From positions 62,001 to 126,000 of the forward strand of contig NZ_JACHOO010000002.1 in NCBI RefSeq assembly GCF_014199915.1: a stretch of 64,000 nt of DNA. Reading direction: 5' to 3'. Positions within the stretch are counted from its first letter, which is position 1. Each line of letters opens with the position of its first letter. The notes beneath the pieces were generated by a model. The model was given only the letters and a program-made list of their open reading frames with translations. It was not told where the DNA came from and ran no database searches. Below are positions 7,867 to 16,759 of the stretch, piece after piece. The translations under genes were made by a program, and so were the position numbers. The DNA is from Prosthecomicrobium pneumaticum. Its GTDB lineage: Bacteria > Pseudomonadota > Alphaproteobacteria > Rhizobiales > Kaistiaceae.

Positions 7867-9092
7867 GCGGGCTGCAGAGCCCGCCACCGGCGCAGCAGCC
7901 CGACCGTTATCGCGACCGCGACACCCGACAGCAGGGCCGAGATCAGGAAGAGCGCGGCATAGCCGAGCCGGTCGGCGAGCACGCCCGAGATCGACGAGCC
8001 GAGCAGATAGACGATCAGCTGGGCACAGGCGAGGATGGTGAAGTCGGTGCCCGGCTGATCGCTCGACGATACCGCCATGAACAGGCTGTAGAGCGCGACG
8101 ATCTCCATGTAGCGGATCATCGTCTGCAGTGCCGCCGCTCCGATCACCGCCTCGACGCCGGTGACCCAGCCGAGCGCGTGCAGACCGAAGAGCAGGAAGC
8201 AGAGGGTGCGCAATCCGCCGAGGAAGAGCAGCGTGCCCGACAACCCGGTGCGCCGCACCAGCACCGCCGCGACCACCGAGCCGATCAGGCCGGCCGTCGC
8301 GGCGGAGAGGCCGGACAGATAGCCGATCCAGGAAAGCGGCAACCCGGCATCGACCAGATAGCTGCCCTCCATCGCCTTCACGAGCCCCTCGCTCGCCCGG
8401 TAGACGAGCGCGATCACCAGAACCGCGACGGCCTCCCTGCGGGCGAAGAAGGCGCGGAAGCGCGGTTTCGGCCGGGCGGCGTCGCGCGGCCGGTCGTCGC
8501 CCGCCATCAGCGGCAGGACGAGGAGCGGCAGCGCCGAGAAGGCGGCGATGACGAGGATGGTGTCGCGCCAGCCGATCCGCTCGAAGAGCACCAGGCCGAG
8601 CGTCCCGCCGATGATCACCGAGAAAGCGACGGCGCCGCCCTGAATCGCATTGCCGACCGGCCGGTCGTCGGGGGCGAGCGCCGAGGTGGCGTAGGCATCG
8701 GTGGCGATGTCCTGCGTCGAGGTGAGCAGCGAGACGGCAGCGCCGACGACGAAGATCGGCCAGATGGCGAGCGGATCGAGAAAGGCGAGCAGCGCGATCG
8801 CGGCGACGGAGAGGAGCTGCGTCGGCAGGATCCAGCCGCGCCAGTGTCCGATCGGCAGCAGTTCGAAGCGGTCGACGAGCGGCGCCCAGAGGAATTTGAG
8901 CACCAGCGGCACCATCAGGAAGGACAGCATGCCGATCGTGGTGCGCGAAACGCCGTATTCGCGCAGCACCGGCGGCACCGCGGCGACGATCAGGTAGCCC
9001 GGCACGCCCTGGGCGACATAGAGCCCGGCGAGCGAGACGAAGATGCGCAGCCGTCGCGCATCGAGCGGGCGGCGGGCGGAGACGGCGGTCAT
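7863..9092 (-). CDS. RhtX/FptX-like MFS siderophore importer
   Basis: A 409-residue major facilitator with about 12 hydrophobic segments. It resembles the RhtX/FptX group (related to AmpG) that carries siderophores across the inner membrane without an ABC transporter; early motifs are SLAGLYVAQGVPGYLIVAAVPPVL and STQDIATDAYA. It is the last gene of the receptor operon: its ATG overlaps the stop of the small gene before it by four bases (ATGA), which decides the start at 9092. Because the operon begins with a TonB receptor under an iron box, import of an iron-siderophore is the likely job; the exact substrate is unknown. Confidence 0.8.
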   Translation of the reverse strand: MTAVSARRPLDARRLRIFVSLAGLYVAQGVPGYLIVAAVPPVLREYGVSRTTIGMLSFLMVPLVLKFLWAPLVDRFELLPIGHWRGWILPTQLLSVAAIALLAFLDPLAIWPIFVVGAAVSLLTSTQDIATDAYATSALAPDDRPVGNAIQGGAVAFSVIIGGTLGLVLFERIGWRDTILVIAAFSALPLLVLPLMAGDDRPRDAARPKPRFRAFFARREAVAVLVIALVYRASEGLVKAMEGSYLVDAGLPLSWIGYLSGLSAATAGLIGSVVAAVLVRRTGLSGTLLFLGGLRTLCFLLFGLHALGWVTGVEAVIGAAALQTMIRYMEIVALYSLFMAVSSSDQPGTDFTILACAQLIVYLLGSSISGVLADRLGYAALFLISALLSGVAVAITVGLLRRWRALQPA

Positions 9093-9472
9093 GCGCCGAG
9101 CCCTCGGGCGGCCAGATGGCGGCGGGCGAAGGCGAGGCCCTCCTCCCGGTCGGCGGTGACGAGCACGGGGAAGCTCCACAGACGCGAGAAGGTGTTCTGC
9201 ATCGCCGCCGTCGGCGTCGGGCGGACGATGGCGCAGGCGCGGCAGGTCGCATCCATCGTCGCGCGGGTGCGCTTGAACCAGAGCGCCTGCGCCCGCTCGC
9301 CCTCGTGGCCGAACTTGCGTCCGCCCGACAACTCGACGACCAGCGCGAAAGGCGACCGCCGCAGGGCGATCGCCTCGAGGGCGGCGAGATAGTCCGCCTC
9401 GTCGCGGTCCGAGGGAGGATCGCCGAGCTCCAGCCGGACGATCCCCTCCCCTTCTTCCGAAAGGCGCAGCAT
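9089..9472 (-). CDS. Small STAS/SpoIIAA-like protein of unknown function in the siderophore operon
   Basis: A 127-residue cytosolic protein without signal peptide or membrane segment. The pattern of a central hydrophobic strand (PFALVVELSGG), a basic helix (AQALWFKRTRATMD) and another strand plus helix (FPVLVTADREEGLAFARRHL) recalls SpoIIAA/STAS-like folds; this is a weak, fold-level impression. It is translationally coupled on both sides (TGATG with the receptor stop, ATGA with the transporter start), so it is made in step with receptor and importer. A cytosolic partner in iron release or in control of the importer would fit, but nothing in the sequence proves it. Confidence 0.75.
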   Translation of the reverse strand: MLRLSEEGEGIVRLELGDPPSDRDEADYLAALEAIALRRSPFALVVELSGGRKFGHEGERAQALWFKRTRATMDATCRACAIVRPTPTAAMQNTFSRLWSFPVLVTADREEGLAFARRHLAARGLGA

Positions 9473-11694
9473 CAGAACGATGTCGTGTAGCTGATGGCGA
9501 GGGTGCGGCCGAGCCCCTCGACGGGGACGCTGCGCGTCGCCGTCGCGGTCGGATTGATGTAGTCGGTGTCGAAGATGTTGCGGATGCCGAAGCCGAGCGT
9601 GCCGCTGCCGATACCGTAGCTGCCGATCAGGTTGAAGAGCGCCGTGCCGTCGAGCGTCTCTCCGGCGATCTTGTCGCGGCCGGAAAGGATTTCGGCCTCG
9701 CCGCGCAGATAAAGGCCGCTGTCGAAATGATGGCCGAGCGAGGCCACCGCCTTGAAGGGCGTCGCGATGCGGTTGTTCGGCATCCACTCGTCGCTTTCGA
9801 TCTCACCGTCCTTGTCGGCGTCGTAGAGCCCTTCCTGGTAGGCGAGGACGAGGCCGATCGTGGTCGCGGTGGTGACGTCGATCTCGCCGGAGAACTCCGC
9901 GCCCCAGATCCGCTCGGCCTGTTGCGTCACCCGGTTGGCGGCGACGTCATAGGTGACGCCGTCGTCCGAGGTCGAAAGGAAGCCCGAGAGCGAGGCGCGC
10001 ACGATCTGCCAGTTGCCGCGGGTGCCGATCTCGTAGCTGTTGACGATCTGCGGCTCGGGCGCGATGTCGGCATAGTCGATGCTGCCGCCCGGATTGGCCG
10101 CGCAGCTATAGCCGTAATAGAGGCCGAGCAGGGTCGGGATGACCGGATTGTTGCCGTAGGCGTCGCAGATCTCCGCCGCGCTGTTGATGCCGGCGCGCCG
10201 GGTGAAGGCGCCGATATCGGTGATCGAGAAGCCTTGCGAGAAGCTCGCGAAGGCCTCCACCTCGTCGGTCACGTCGAACACGGCACCGGCGTTGAAGGTG
10301 AGCGCGTCATAGTCGAAGGAGCCGCCATAGACCTCGATCGCCGTCGGCACGAAGGTCGGGCTGAAGCCGAGCACCCAGGCGTCGGGCCGGGTGAAATCCT
10401 CGACGTCGAGGAAGAACTTCTCGTAACGTACCCCGCCACGCAGCCGCAGCCGCTCGGTCACCGGCACATCGAGCTGCGCGAAGGCGGCGACGGAATCCTG
10501 CGTCATCGGCGCGATGGCGTCCCAGCCATTGGCGAGTTCCTGGCTGGTGGTGTCGTGCGCATAGTCGACACCCCAGGTGAGCTTCGCTCCCTCCTTCACC
10601 CAGTCGAGCGGCGAATCGACCGTCGCATTGACGCCCGTCCGCTCGCTGTAGAGCGTCGACTGGTTGAACCAGGCCGTCGGATCCGACGGATTGCCAGAGT
10701 AATAGACCTGTGAGTTCGCCGCCGACAATGTGCTGAACGGCGAGCCCTTCTCGATGTCGTTGTAGAAGGCCTTGATCTCGAGACTGCCGAGGATGAAATC
10801 GCTCTCGGTGAAGCGGCCGGTGAAATACTTCGAATCCTCGGTGAGCGGATCGCCCGTATAAGCATCGCCATAGGCCGGCGAAGCCGGATCGGTGGCGTAG
10901 TTGGTGAACCAGTCCGGCTTCTGCTCCGCATAGGTCCATTCGGCCGAGAGTTCGAACCGCCGGCTGCCGAGCTCGTAACCGAGCATCGCCGAGAGATCGC
11001 CATACTGCGTACGGTCGCCGCCGCCCTGGCCGAGCATGGCGTCCGAGGGCATTTCCGCTCCGCTGCCGCCATAGGTGCGCCGCGTCCAGTAGCCGGAGCC
11101 CGAGACGAAATAGTCGACCGCGCCGGACGTGCCGGAGACCGACACCGACCCGTCCGGCCCGACGGATTCCGCGAGGTTTGCGGTGAAGGCGCGCGCCCCG
11201 GCGCGGACCGTCACCGTCGGCTTGTCGCCCTCGCCGCGCCGGGTGATGAAGTTGATGGTTCCGCCCGTTGCGCCCGAGCCATAGAGGCTCGATGCGCCGG
11301 AGACGATCTCGATCCGCTCGACCGTCGACAGATCGACGAGGTTGAGCACGCGCGAGATGTTGCGCAGCGGTGTCGTGCGCGGCACGCCGTTCACCATCAC
11401 CATCACGTCGCGGCCGCGAAAATTCTCCGAGGCGCCCGAGATCGTCTGGTTGGAGAAGGAATAGCCCGGAACGAGCCGCGCGATCAGTTCCGCCGGCGTC
11501 GACCGCGCGGCGAGCGCACGCTCGATCTCCTCACGTTCGATCACCACCACGGAGGCCGGCGTATCGGAAACCGCACGCGAGGACCGGCTCGCGGTGACGA
11601 CGATCTCCTCGAGAACGGCGCGCTCCTGCGCGAAGGAAGGCAAAACACAACCGTTCGCCGCCACGACGGCGGCGCCGAGCACCAGGATACGCAT
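9472..11694 (-). CDS. TonB-dependent siderophore receptor
   Basis: A 740-residue outer-membrane receptor. A signal peptide (cleavage after SFAQ, residue 23) is followed by a TonB box (EEIVVTAS), a plug domain (residues about 40-160, with VERIEIVSGASSLYGSGATGGTINFITRRG-type hallmarks) and a 22-strand barrel ending in the aromatic C-terminus SYTTSF. Overall it looks like the group that takes hydroxamate or citrate-hydroxamate siderophores (RhtA/IutA-like), which agrees with an RhtX-like importer in the same operon; the substrate is not proven. The ATG at 11694 has a purine-rich GGGGCGGA upstream. An iron box at 11716-11730 lies 21 bases before the start, so RirA repression under iron sufficiency is expected. 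Confidence 0.93.
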   Translation of the reverse strand: MRILVLGAAVVAANGCVLPSFAQERAVLEEIVVTASRSSRAVSDTPASVVVIEREEIERALAARSTPAELIARLVPGYSFSNQTISGASENFRGRDVMVMVNGVPRTTPLRNISRVLNLVDLSTVERIEIVSGASSLYGSGATGGTINFITRRGEGDKPTVTVRAGARAFTANLAESVGPDGSVSVSGTSGAVDYFVSGSGYWTRRTYGGSGAEMPSDAMLGQGGGDRTQYGDLSAMLGYELGSRRFELSAEWTYAEQKPDWFTNYATDPASPAYGDAYTGDPLTEDSKYFTGRFTESDFILGSLEIKAFYNDIEKGSPFSTLSAANSQVYYSGNPSDPTAWFNQSTLYSERTGVNATVDSPLDWVKEGAKLTWGVDYAHDTTSQELANGWDAIAPMTQDSVAAFAQLDVPVTERLRLRGGVRYEKFFLDVEDFTRPDAWVLGFSPTFVPTAIEVYGGSFDYDALTFNAGAVFDVTDEVEAFASFSQGFSITDIGAFTRRAGINSAAEICDAYGNNPVIPTLLGLYYGYSCAANPGGSIDYADIAPEPQIVNSYEIGTRGNWQIVRASLSGFLSTSDDGVTYDVAANRVTQQAERIWGAEFSGEIDVTTATTIGLVLAYQEGLYDADKDGEIESDEWMPNNRIATPFKAVASLGHHFDSGLYLRGEAEILSGRDKIAGETLDGTALFNLIGSYGIGSGTLGFGIRNIFDTDYINPTATATRSVPVEGLGRTLAISYTTSF

Positions 11695-11715
11695 GAAATC
11701 CGCCCCACGGATTGA

Positions 11716-11730
11716 TGACCTTACGAGTCA
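11716..11730 (-). promoter_or_regulatory. RirA iron box (TGA-N9-TCA) in front of the siderophore receptor
   Basis: TGAccttacgagTCA lies 21 bases before the receptor start codon and matches the rhizobial iron-responsive operator. The flanks are AT-richer than the surroundings (ATTGA ... ATATTTG), as expected for a promoter. Confidence 0.7.
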
Positions 11731-11790
11731 TATTTGTGGGGCGGATGGCGGTCAACCCGGTCATCCCCGATCAGAACCGTTCGAAACTGA

Positions 11791-12621
11791 TCAGCCCTTG
11801 ATGCCGGCGGTGAGCATGATCGCCTGCGTCACGCGGCGCTGGAAGATCAGATAGGCGGCAGCGACCGGCAGGGCGGCGAGCACCGCGCCGGAAAGCTGGC
11901 GGGCGTAATAGACGCCGAACGCGTCCTTCACCTGCGTGATGCCCACCGTGATCGTCATCGTCCGCTCGGACGTGGTGACGAGGAAGGGCCAGAGGAAATT
12001 GTTCCAGGCGGCGATGAAGGTGATGATCGCGAGCGCGGTGGTGATGCCCCAGTTCATCGGCAGGAAGACGCGGAAGAGCAGCTGGAACCAGTTGGCACCG
12101 TCGACGATCGCCGCCTCGCGCAGTTCCTTCGGCACGGAATCGAAGAACTGCTTGTAGACGATCACCGAAATCGGCGCGATCAGCTGCGGCAGGATGATCC
12201 CCGTCCAGGTGTTCACGAGCCCCAGATCGTTCATCAGGATGAAGTGGGTGACGATCAGCGCCTGCATCGGCACCATGAAGCTGGCGAGGATCATCAGATA
12301 AAGCAGCCGCCGGCCGGGGAAGCGGAGCTGCGAGATGGCGAAGCCGCAGGCCGCGCTCATGACGACGACGAGCACGGTGACCGCCACCGCGGTGACGATC
12401 GAATTGACGTACCAGGTGCCGAGATTGGTGTTCTGGATAATGTGGATATAGCCGCCGAGCGTCCAGTCCTCGGGCAGGAAGTGGACGCCCGGCCGGATCG
12501 TCTCGTGCTCCGGCTTCAGCGTGGTGATCACCGCCCAATAGAGCGGGAAGGCCCACAGCGTCGCGGCGAGCAGGGTGAAGGTGGTCAGGCCGATGCCGAC
12601 CGGATCGAAGCGGCGCGTCAT
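11791..12621 (-). CDS. Sugar ABC transporter permease, MalG type (CUT1)
   Basis: A 276-residue inner-membrane permease with six hydrophobic segments and the cytoplasmic EAA loop (ELREAAIVDGANWFQLLFRV). It starts MTRRFDPVGIG at an ATG that overlaps the MalF-type stop by one base. With the permease at 12621 and the binding protein at 13565 it forms an ABC importer for a sugar or oligosaccharide. The adjacent GH51 arabinofuranosidase suggests an arabinose-containing substrate. No ATPase gene is in this operon, so a shared MsmK/UgpC-type ATPase encoded elsewhere is needed. It is the last gene before the receptor promoter region. Confidence 0.92.
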   Translation of the reverse strand: MTRRFDPVGIGLTTFTLLAATLWAFPLYWAVITTLKPEHETIRPGVHFLPEDWTLGGYIHIIQNTNLGTWYVNSIVTAVAVTVLVVVMSAACGFAISQLRFPGRRLLYLMILASFMVPMQALIVTHFILMNDLGLVNTWTGIILPQLIAPISVIVYKQFFDSVPKELREAAIVDGANWFQLLFRVFLPMNWGITTALAIITFIAAWNNFLWPFLVTTSERTMTITVGITQVKDAFGVYYARQLSGAVLAALPVAAAYLIFQRRVTQAIMLTAGIKG

Positions 12622-13493
12622 CAGCGGTCCCTCGCCCGAAGGAACTGGTATTGCAGCACGGAGAGCGCGACGATCAGCACGAAGAGCGCGAGCGCGATCG
12701 TCGCGCCATAGCCGCCCTTGTTGGTGACGAAGGCCTGCCGGTAGATCGCCTGGACGAGCACCATGGTCGTGTTGGTCGCGCCGCCGAGCGTCAAGAGATA
12801 GAGCTGGTCGAAGATCTTCAGTTGCAGGATCAGCTGGATGGTCAGGACGAGCGCCGCGACCGGCCAGATCAGCGGAAGCGTGATGTGGCGGAACTGCTTC
12901 CAGCGGCCGGCGCCGTCGAGCGCCGCGGCATCGTAATACTCCGATGAGATGTTCCGCAGCCCGGCGAGAAAGAGCAGGATGTTGAAGCCGCAGGTCCACC
13001 AGATGGTGACGAACCCGACGGTCGGCATGATCCAGGCGCGGGTGCGGAACACCGGCACGCGCTCGCCGACGAAGAAGGACAGCGGATATTGCGCGATGCC
13101 GAATTGCGGATCGAGCACCCATTGCCAGATCAGCGTCACCACCGAGACCGGCAGGATATAGGGGAGGAAGAAGGCGGCGAGGACGACGCTCTGCAGCCAG
13201 CCCTTGAGGCGCGACACCATCATGGCGATCAGGAGCCCGATCACCGTGTTCGGCACGACGGTCAGGAGCACGAAGTAAAGCGTGTTCCAGAGCGCGTTCC
13301 AGAACTGCCGGTCGCTCCACATCCGGACATAGTTTCGGACTCCGACCCAGGCGCCCTCGCCGATCAGCGGCGCGTCGGTGAAGGTCAGCTCGACCATCTT
13401 GACGGTCGGATAGATGAACAACACCAGATAGGCGACGACGAAGGGCGCGATCAGCACGGCGGCGGCCCGCGCCTCGCTCTTCCGGCTCTTCAT
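12621..13493 (-). CDS. Sugar ABC transporter permease, MalF type (CUT1)
   Basis: A 290-residue inner-membrane permease. An N-terminal helix (AAAVLIAPFVVAYLVLFIYP) is followed by five more, with the EAA-like loop SEYYDAAALDGAGRWKQFRH binding the ATPase. Length is normal for the shorter MalF-like proteins of oligosaccharide importers. It follows the binding protein after a 71-base gap that holds a strong hairpin (13525-13548), and is coupled to the next permease through TGATG. It belongs to the arabinoside operon headed by the GH51 gene. Confidence 0.92.
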   Translation of the reverse strand: MKSRKSEARAAAVLIAPFVVAYLVLFIYPTVKMVELTFTDAPLIGEGAWVGVRNYVRMWSDRQFWNALWNTLYFVLLTVVPNTVIGLLIAMMVSRLKGWLQSVVLAAFFLPYILPVSVVTLIWQWVLDPQFGIAQYPLSFFVGERVPVFRTRAWIMPTVGFVTIWWTCGFNILLFLAGLRNISSEYYDAAALDGAGRWKQFRHITLPLIWPVAALVLTIQLILQLKIFDQLYLLTLGGATNTTMVLVQAIYRQAFVTNKGGYGATIALALFVLIVALSVLQYQFLRARDR

Positions 13494-13524
13494 GCGACGG
13501 TCACTCCCTCGGTAAGACGGGTGC

Positions 13525-13548
13525 GGCGGCCGCCCGCAGGCGGCCGCC
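13525..13548 (-). promoter_or_regulatory. Perfect GC hairpin between binding-protein and permease genes
   Basis: Two copies of GGCGGCCGCC, itself a palindrome, flank a 4-base loop (CGCA on the plus strand), giving a 10-bp stem 16 bases after the binding-protein stop. There is no T-tract, so it is more likely an mRNA-stabilising or attenuating element than a strong terminator. Confidence 0.6.
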
Positions 13549-13564
13549 CTTCAGCCGCCGATGC

Positions 13565-14848
13565 TCAGGGGAGCTGGCCGTTCAGGTCGTCGCGGAACGA
13601 CTCGACCGCCTCGGCGGGATCCATCTCGCCATTGACGGCCGGCACGAAGTAATTGCCGGTCGCCTCATAGACCGGCGAGGCGACGCCGGCGATCACCGAT
13701 TGCGGATCGAACACCGCCGTCTCGGCGAGCGGCGCATAGGTCGCATTCGGTTCCATCGCCTTGAACTCGCCCGTCTGGGTGACCGGGACATAGGCCGGTA
13801 TATGGCCGGCCGAGGCCCAGGCGAGGCTGTTCTGGTTCATCCAGGCGATGACGGTCAGCACCGCCTTGAGCTTCTCGGGGGAGATCTCCTTGCCGACATT
13901 GTTCGGGATGGCGAAGGCGTGCGAATCCGCCCAGGTCGCCTTGTGGCCGAGCAGGGCCGGCATCTGGATCGCACCCCACTCGAAGCCGAGCTGGTTCTTG
14001 GCGGCGAGGTCGACCATGGTCGGCACTTCCCAGACGCCGTTCAGGAACAGCGGCGCCTTGCCCGAGGTGAAGAGCGCCACCGAGGCCGGATATTCGGTCG
14101 CCTTGGGGAGCCAGCCCTGCGCCGACCAGTTGGCGATCGCCGACAGCGCCTTCTTCGCCTTGTCGAGATTCTCGTCGCCCGGCAGCACGCCGCCCTCGCC
14201 GAGGAAGGCGCCGTCCTGCTGGCCGAGCAGCGAATAGAAGACGCGCCAGACCCCGCCATCACCGGCGGTCTGGAACGACAGACCGTAATCGGACGGGCCG
14301 TCGGTCAGCTTCTTCAGCGCCGCGTCGAAACCCTCGAGCGTATCGAGGCCGGCCGGCTTGCCGTCGGCGCCGATCAGCCCGGCCTCGGCGAGCCGGTCCT
14401 TGTTGTAGTAGAGAACGAGCGAATGGATATCGAAGGGGACGGCGTAGAGCTTGCCGTCGACCTGCGCCGCCTGGAAGTTCGCCGGGGCATAATCCTCCGG
14501 CTTCAGGCCGGCGCTCGCCAATTCCTCCGGCGTGATCTCGCGCAGCGTGTTGGTCGAAACGCCGAGCGGCAGGCGCGACAGGTGATAGGTCATCACGTCC
14601 GGACCCTCGCCGACCGCGGCGGAGGTCTGCACCTTGGTATAGAACGGCACACCCCATTCGAGCGTCGTGGCATCGATCTGGATGTCCGGATGGTCCTCGT
14701 TGAACTTCTGGATCAGAGCCTTCATCCGGACGCCGTCGCCGCCGGACAGGAAGTCCCACCAGACCACGGTTTCCTTGGCGTGCGCCATGCCGGCGCCGAG
14801 CGCGAAGAGCGCGGTGGCGGCGAGCGCCTTCTTGAGCAGTCGATTCAT
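13565..14848 (-). CDS. Extracellular sugar-binding protein of an arabinoside ABC importer
   Basis: A 427-residue family 1 solute-binding protein. The signal peptide (MNRLLKKALAATALFALGA, cleavage after AHA at about residue 24) leads into the typical VVWWDFLSGGDGVRMKALIQKFNE start. The ATG at 14848 has GGGAGG a few bases upstream and replaces a longer in-frame reading without a signal peptide. It captures sugar in the periplasm for the two permeases downstream. It sits 143 bases after the GH51 gene, on the same strand, so released or imported arabino-oligosaccharide is the probable ligand (inference from context). Confidence 0.92.
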   Translation of the reverse strand: MNRLLKKALAATALFALGAGMAHAKETVVWWDFLSGGDGVRMKALIQKFNEDHPDIQIDATTLEWGVPFYTKVQTSAAVGEGPDVMTYHLSRLPLGVSTNTLREITPEELASAGLKPEDYAPANFQAAQVDGKLYAVPFDIHSLVLYYNKDRLAEAGLIGADGKPAGLDTLEGFDAALKKLTDGPSDYGLSFQTAGDGGVWRVFYSLLGQQDGAFLGEGGVLPGDENLDKAKKALSAIANWSAQGWLPKATEYPASVALFTSGKAPLFLNGVWEVPTMVDLAAKNQLGFEWGAIQMPALLGHKATWADSHAFAIPNNVGKEISPEKLKAVLTVIAWMNQNSLAWASAGHIPAYVPVTQTGEFKAMEPNATYAPLAETAVFDPQSVIAGVASPVYEATGNYFVPAVNGEMDPAEAVESFRDDLNGQLP

Positions 14849-14991
14849 CTCGTTTCCTCCCTGGGTTCTTGGATCGAAGGCGCGGCGTCCTTCCCTCGCC
14901 GCGCCGTCTCGCCGGCGGTCCGCCGGCTCGCATCCCGCGGCCCGCGCCACGGAAAATCGCCGGCGCCCCCTCGGCGGGGGCGCCGCCCGGC

Positions 14992-16497
14992 TCAGGCTGA
15001 GAGCCGGATCATGCTGTAGGAGAGCGGCGGCAGCGTCGCCGCGAGCCGGCCGTCCTCGACGCCGGTGCCCGAATGCGCCTTCGGCACGACATTGTCGGGA
15101 TTGTCGGCGGTGTTCTTCGCCCGCAGGTCGTCGTGCTTGATGAGCACGTGCTCGGCGAGCCGCAGCCCGGCATAACCCTCGAGCGCGACCGAGAGGTCGA
15201 GCGCCTCGGTCTGGTGCCGGTTGACGGCGAAGAGGGTGACGCCGCCCTCCGCATTCTCGACGCCGGCGACATCGAGATAGGGCACGTCGTCGGCGATCGA
15301 GGCGTCATAGGTGCCGACGTCGACGGCGAGGCGCAGCGCCTTGCCCCGGCCGTGCAGCGAGGCGTTCTGCAGCGGATAGTAGATCGTCTGCCGCCAGGCG
15401 CGGCCGCCGCGCTCCGTCATGATCGGCGCGATGACGTTCACGAGCTGCGCGATGCAGGCGATCTTCACCCGGTCGGACCGCCGGATGAAGGTGTTGAGGA
15501 TGCAGCCGACCTGCAGCACGTCCTCGAAGTCGTAAATGTCCTCGAGCACCGGCGGCGCTTCCGGCCAGTCCTGCGCCGCCATCGTCTCCTTGTCCTGCAG
15601 CCGCGTGTGATACCAAACGTTCCATTCGTCGAACGAAATGGTGAGCTGCTTCTTCGAGCGCTTCTTCGCCTTGATATAGTCGATCACGCCGCCGATCGTC
15701 ACGATATAACGGTCGACACGTTCCGGAATGGCCAGATACTCGGCCGTATTGTGCTCGTAATTGGTAAAATACATGTGCAGCGAGATGTGATCGGCGGCGT
15801 CGTAGCACTCGTCGAGCACATCGGCCTCCCATTGCGGGTAGGTCGGCATGTCGGGGTTGGACGAGCCGCAGACGACGAGCTCGAGCGACGGATCGAAGGC
15901 CCGCATCGCCTTCGCGGTCTCGTTGGCGATCTTGCCGTACTGGCGCGCGGTCATGTGGCCGACCTGCCAGGGTCCGTCCATCTCGTTGCCGAGGCACCAC
16001 AGCTTGACGTTGTGCGGCTCGGCCCATCCGTGCTTCTTACGCAGATCGCTCCAGTAGGAGCCGCCCGGATGGTTGCAGTATTCGAGGAAGTTGCGGGCCG
16101 CGTCGAGCCCGCGCGAACCGAGATTGACGGCGAGCATCGGCTCCGTGCCGACCTTGCGGCACCAGTCGATGAACTCGTTCGTGCCGAGCTGATTGCTCTC
16201 GCGGGTGCGCCAGGCGAGATCGAGCCGCACCGGCCGCTCCTCGCGCGGGCCGACGCCGTCCTCCCAATTGTAGGCCGAAACGAAATTGCCGCCGGGATAA
16301 CGCACATAGGGCGTGTCGATGCCCTTCACGAGCTCCATCACGTCGCGGCGGAAGCCCTGCTCGTCGGCGGTGGGATGGCCGGGTTCGTAGATGCCCGAAT
16401 AGACCGCCCGCCCGAGATGCTCGAGGAAGCTGCTGTAGAGACGGTGGTCGATCGGGGCGATGACGAAATCGCGGTGGACGGTGACGGCGGCTTTCAC
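14992..16497 (-). CDS. abfA: GH51 alpha-L-arabinofuranosidase
   Basis: A 501-residue retaining glycosidase that removes terminal alpha-L-arabinofuranosyl units from arabinoxylan or arabinan fragments. Clan A signatures are clear: RYPGGNFVSAYNWEDGVGP near residues 66-84, the acid/base Glu172 in CLGNEMDGPWQ, and the nucleophile Glu291 in SFDEWNVWYH. There is no signal peptide, so it acts in the cytosol on imported oligosaccharides. The C-terminal beta-sandwich domain (from about residue 385) is complete and length is normal. It is followed by binding protein and permeases on the same strand; the regulator at 16760 lies upstream. Two inverted repeats in the 262-base leader (16528, 16698) are candidate operators. 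Confidence 0.93.
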   Translation of the reverse strand: MKAAVTVHRDFVIAPIDHRLYSSFLEHLGRAVYSGIYEPGHPTADEQGFRRDVMELVKGIDTPYVRYPGGNFVSAYNWEDGVGPREERPVRLDLAWRTRESNQLGTNEFIDWCRKVGTEPMLAVNLGSRGLDAARNFLEYCNHPGGSYWSDLRKKHGWAEPHNVKLWCLGNEMDGPWQVGHMTARQYGKIANETAKAMRAFDPSLELVVCGSSNPDMPTYPQWEADVLDECYDAADHISLHMYFTNYEHNTAEYLAIPERVDRYIVTIGGVIDYIKAKKRSKKQLTISFDEWNVWYHTRLQDKETMAAQDWPEAPPVLEDIYDFEDVLQVGCILNTFIRRSDRVKIACIAQLVNVIAPIMTERGGRAWRQTIYYPLQNASLHGRGKALRLAVDVGTYDASIADDVPYLDVAGVENAEGGVTLFAVNRHQTEALDLSVALEGYAGLRLAEHVLIKHDDLRAKNTADNPDNVVPKAHSGTGVEDGRLAATLPPLSYSMIRLSA

Positions 16498-16527
16498 GGG
16501 CGATGTCCTCTTGTCGCTTCCTCGACT

Positions 16528-16546
16528 GTATCGTTATGTTCGATAC
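16528..16546. promoter_or_regulatory. Inverted repeat GTATCG-N7-CGATAC before the arabinofuranosidase gene
   Basis: A perfect 6-bp inverted repeat with a 7-base spacer, 31 bases before the GH51 start, in the only AT-rich patch of this leader. Further GTAT/ATAC half-sites follow (to about 16560). A plausible operator for the ArsR-like regulator at 16760, not proven. Confidence 0.45.
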
Positions 16547-16697
16547 ATACCGAATAGTATGATCAATCGGGCGCGACGAAGTCAAGCCGTCGACGGGTGG
16601 ATGGCGGGAGGATTCGCCCTTGCCGCGTGGCGGGAGGGGCATCCGCCCGGCCGAAGGTGCAGCCGAGGAAGAGTCTACCGGAGGGCGCCACGGCCCC

Positions 16698-16719
16698 CGA
16701 TCGGGTGGCCACCCGATCG
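16698..16719. promoter_or_regulatory. 22-bp perfect palindrome between regulator and arabinofuranosidase genes
   Basis: The half-site CGATCGGGTGG is followed directly by its reverse complement. It lies 41 bases after the regulator stop and 200 bases before the GH51 start. No T-tract follows on either strand, so it could be an operator or a hairpin at the end of the regulator mRNA. Confidence 0.45.
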
Positions 16720-16759
16720 CGGGCGGGTCGGTGGTGTCGGGCCGACGCGGCGGAGCGCC

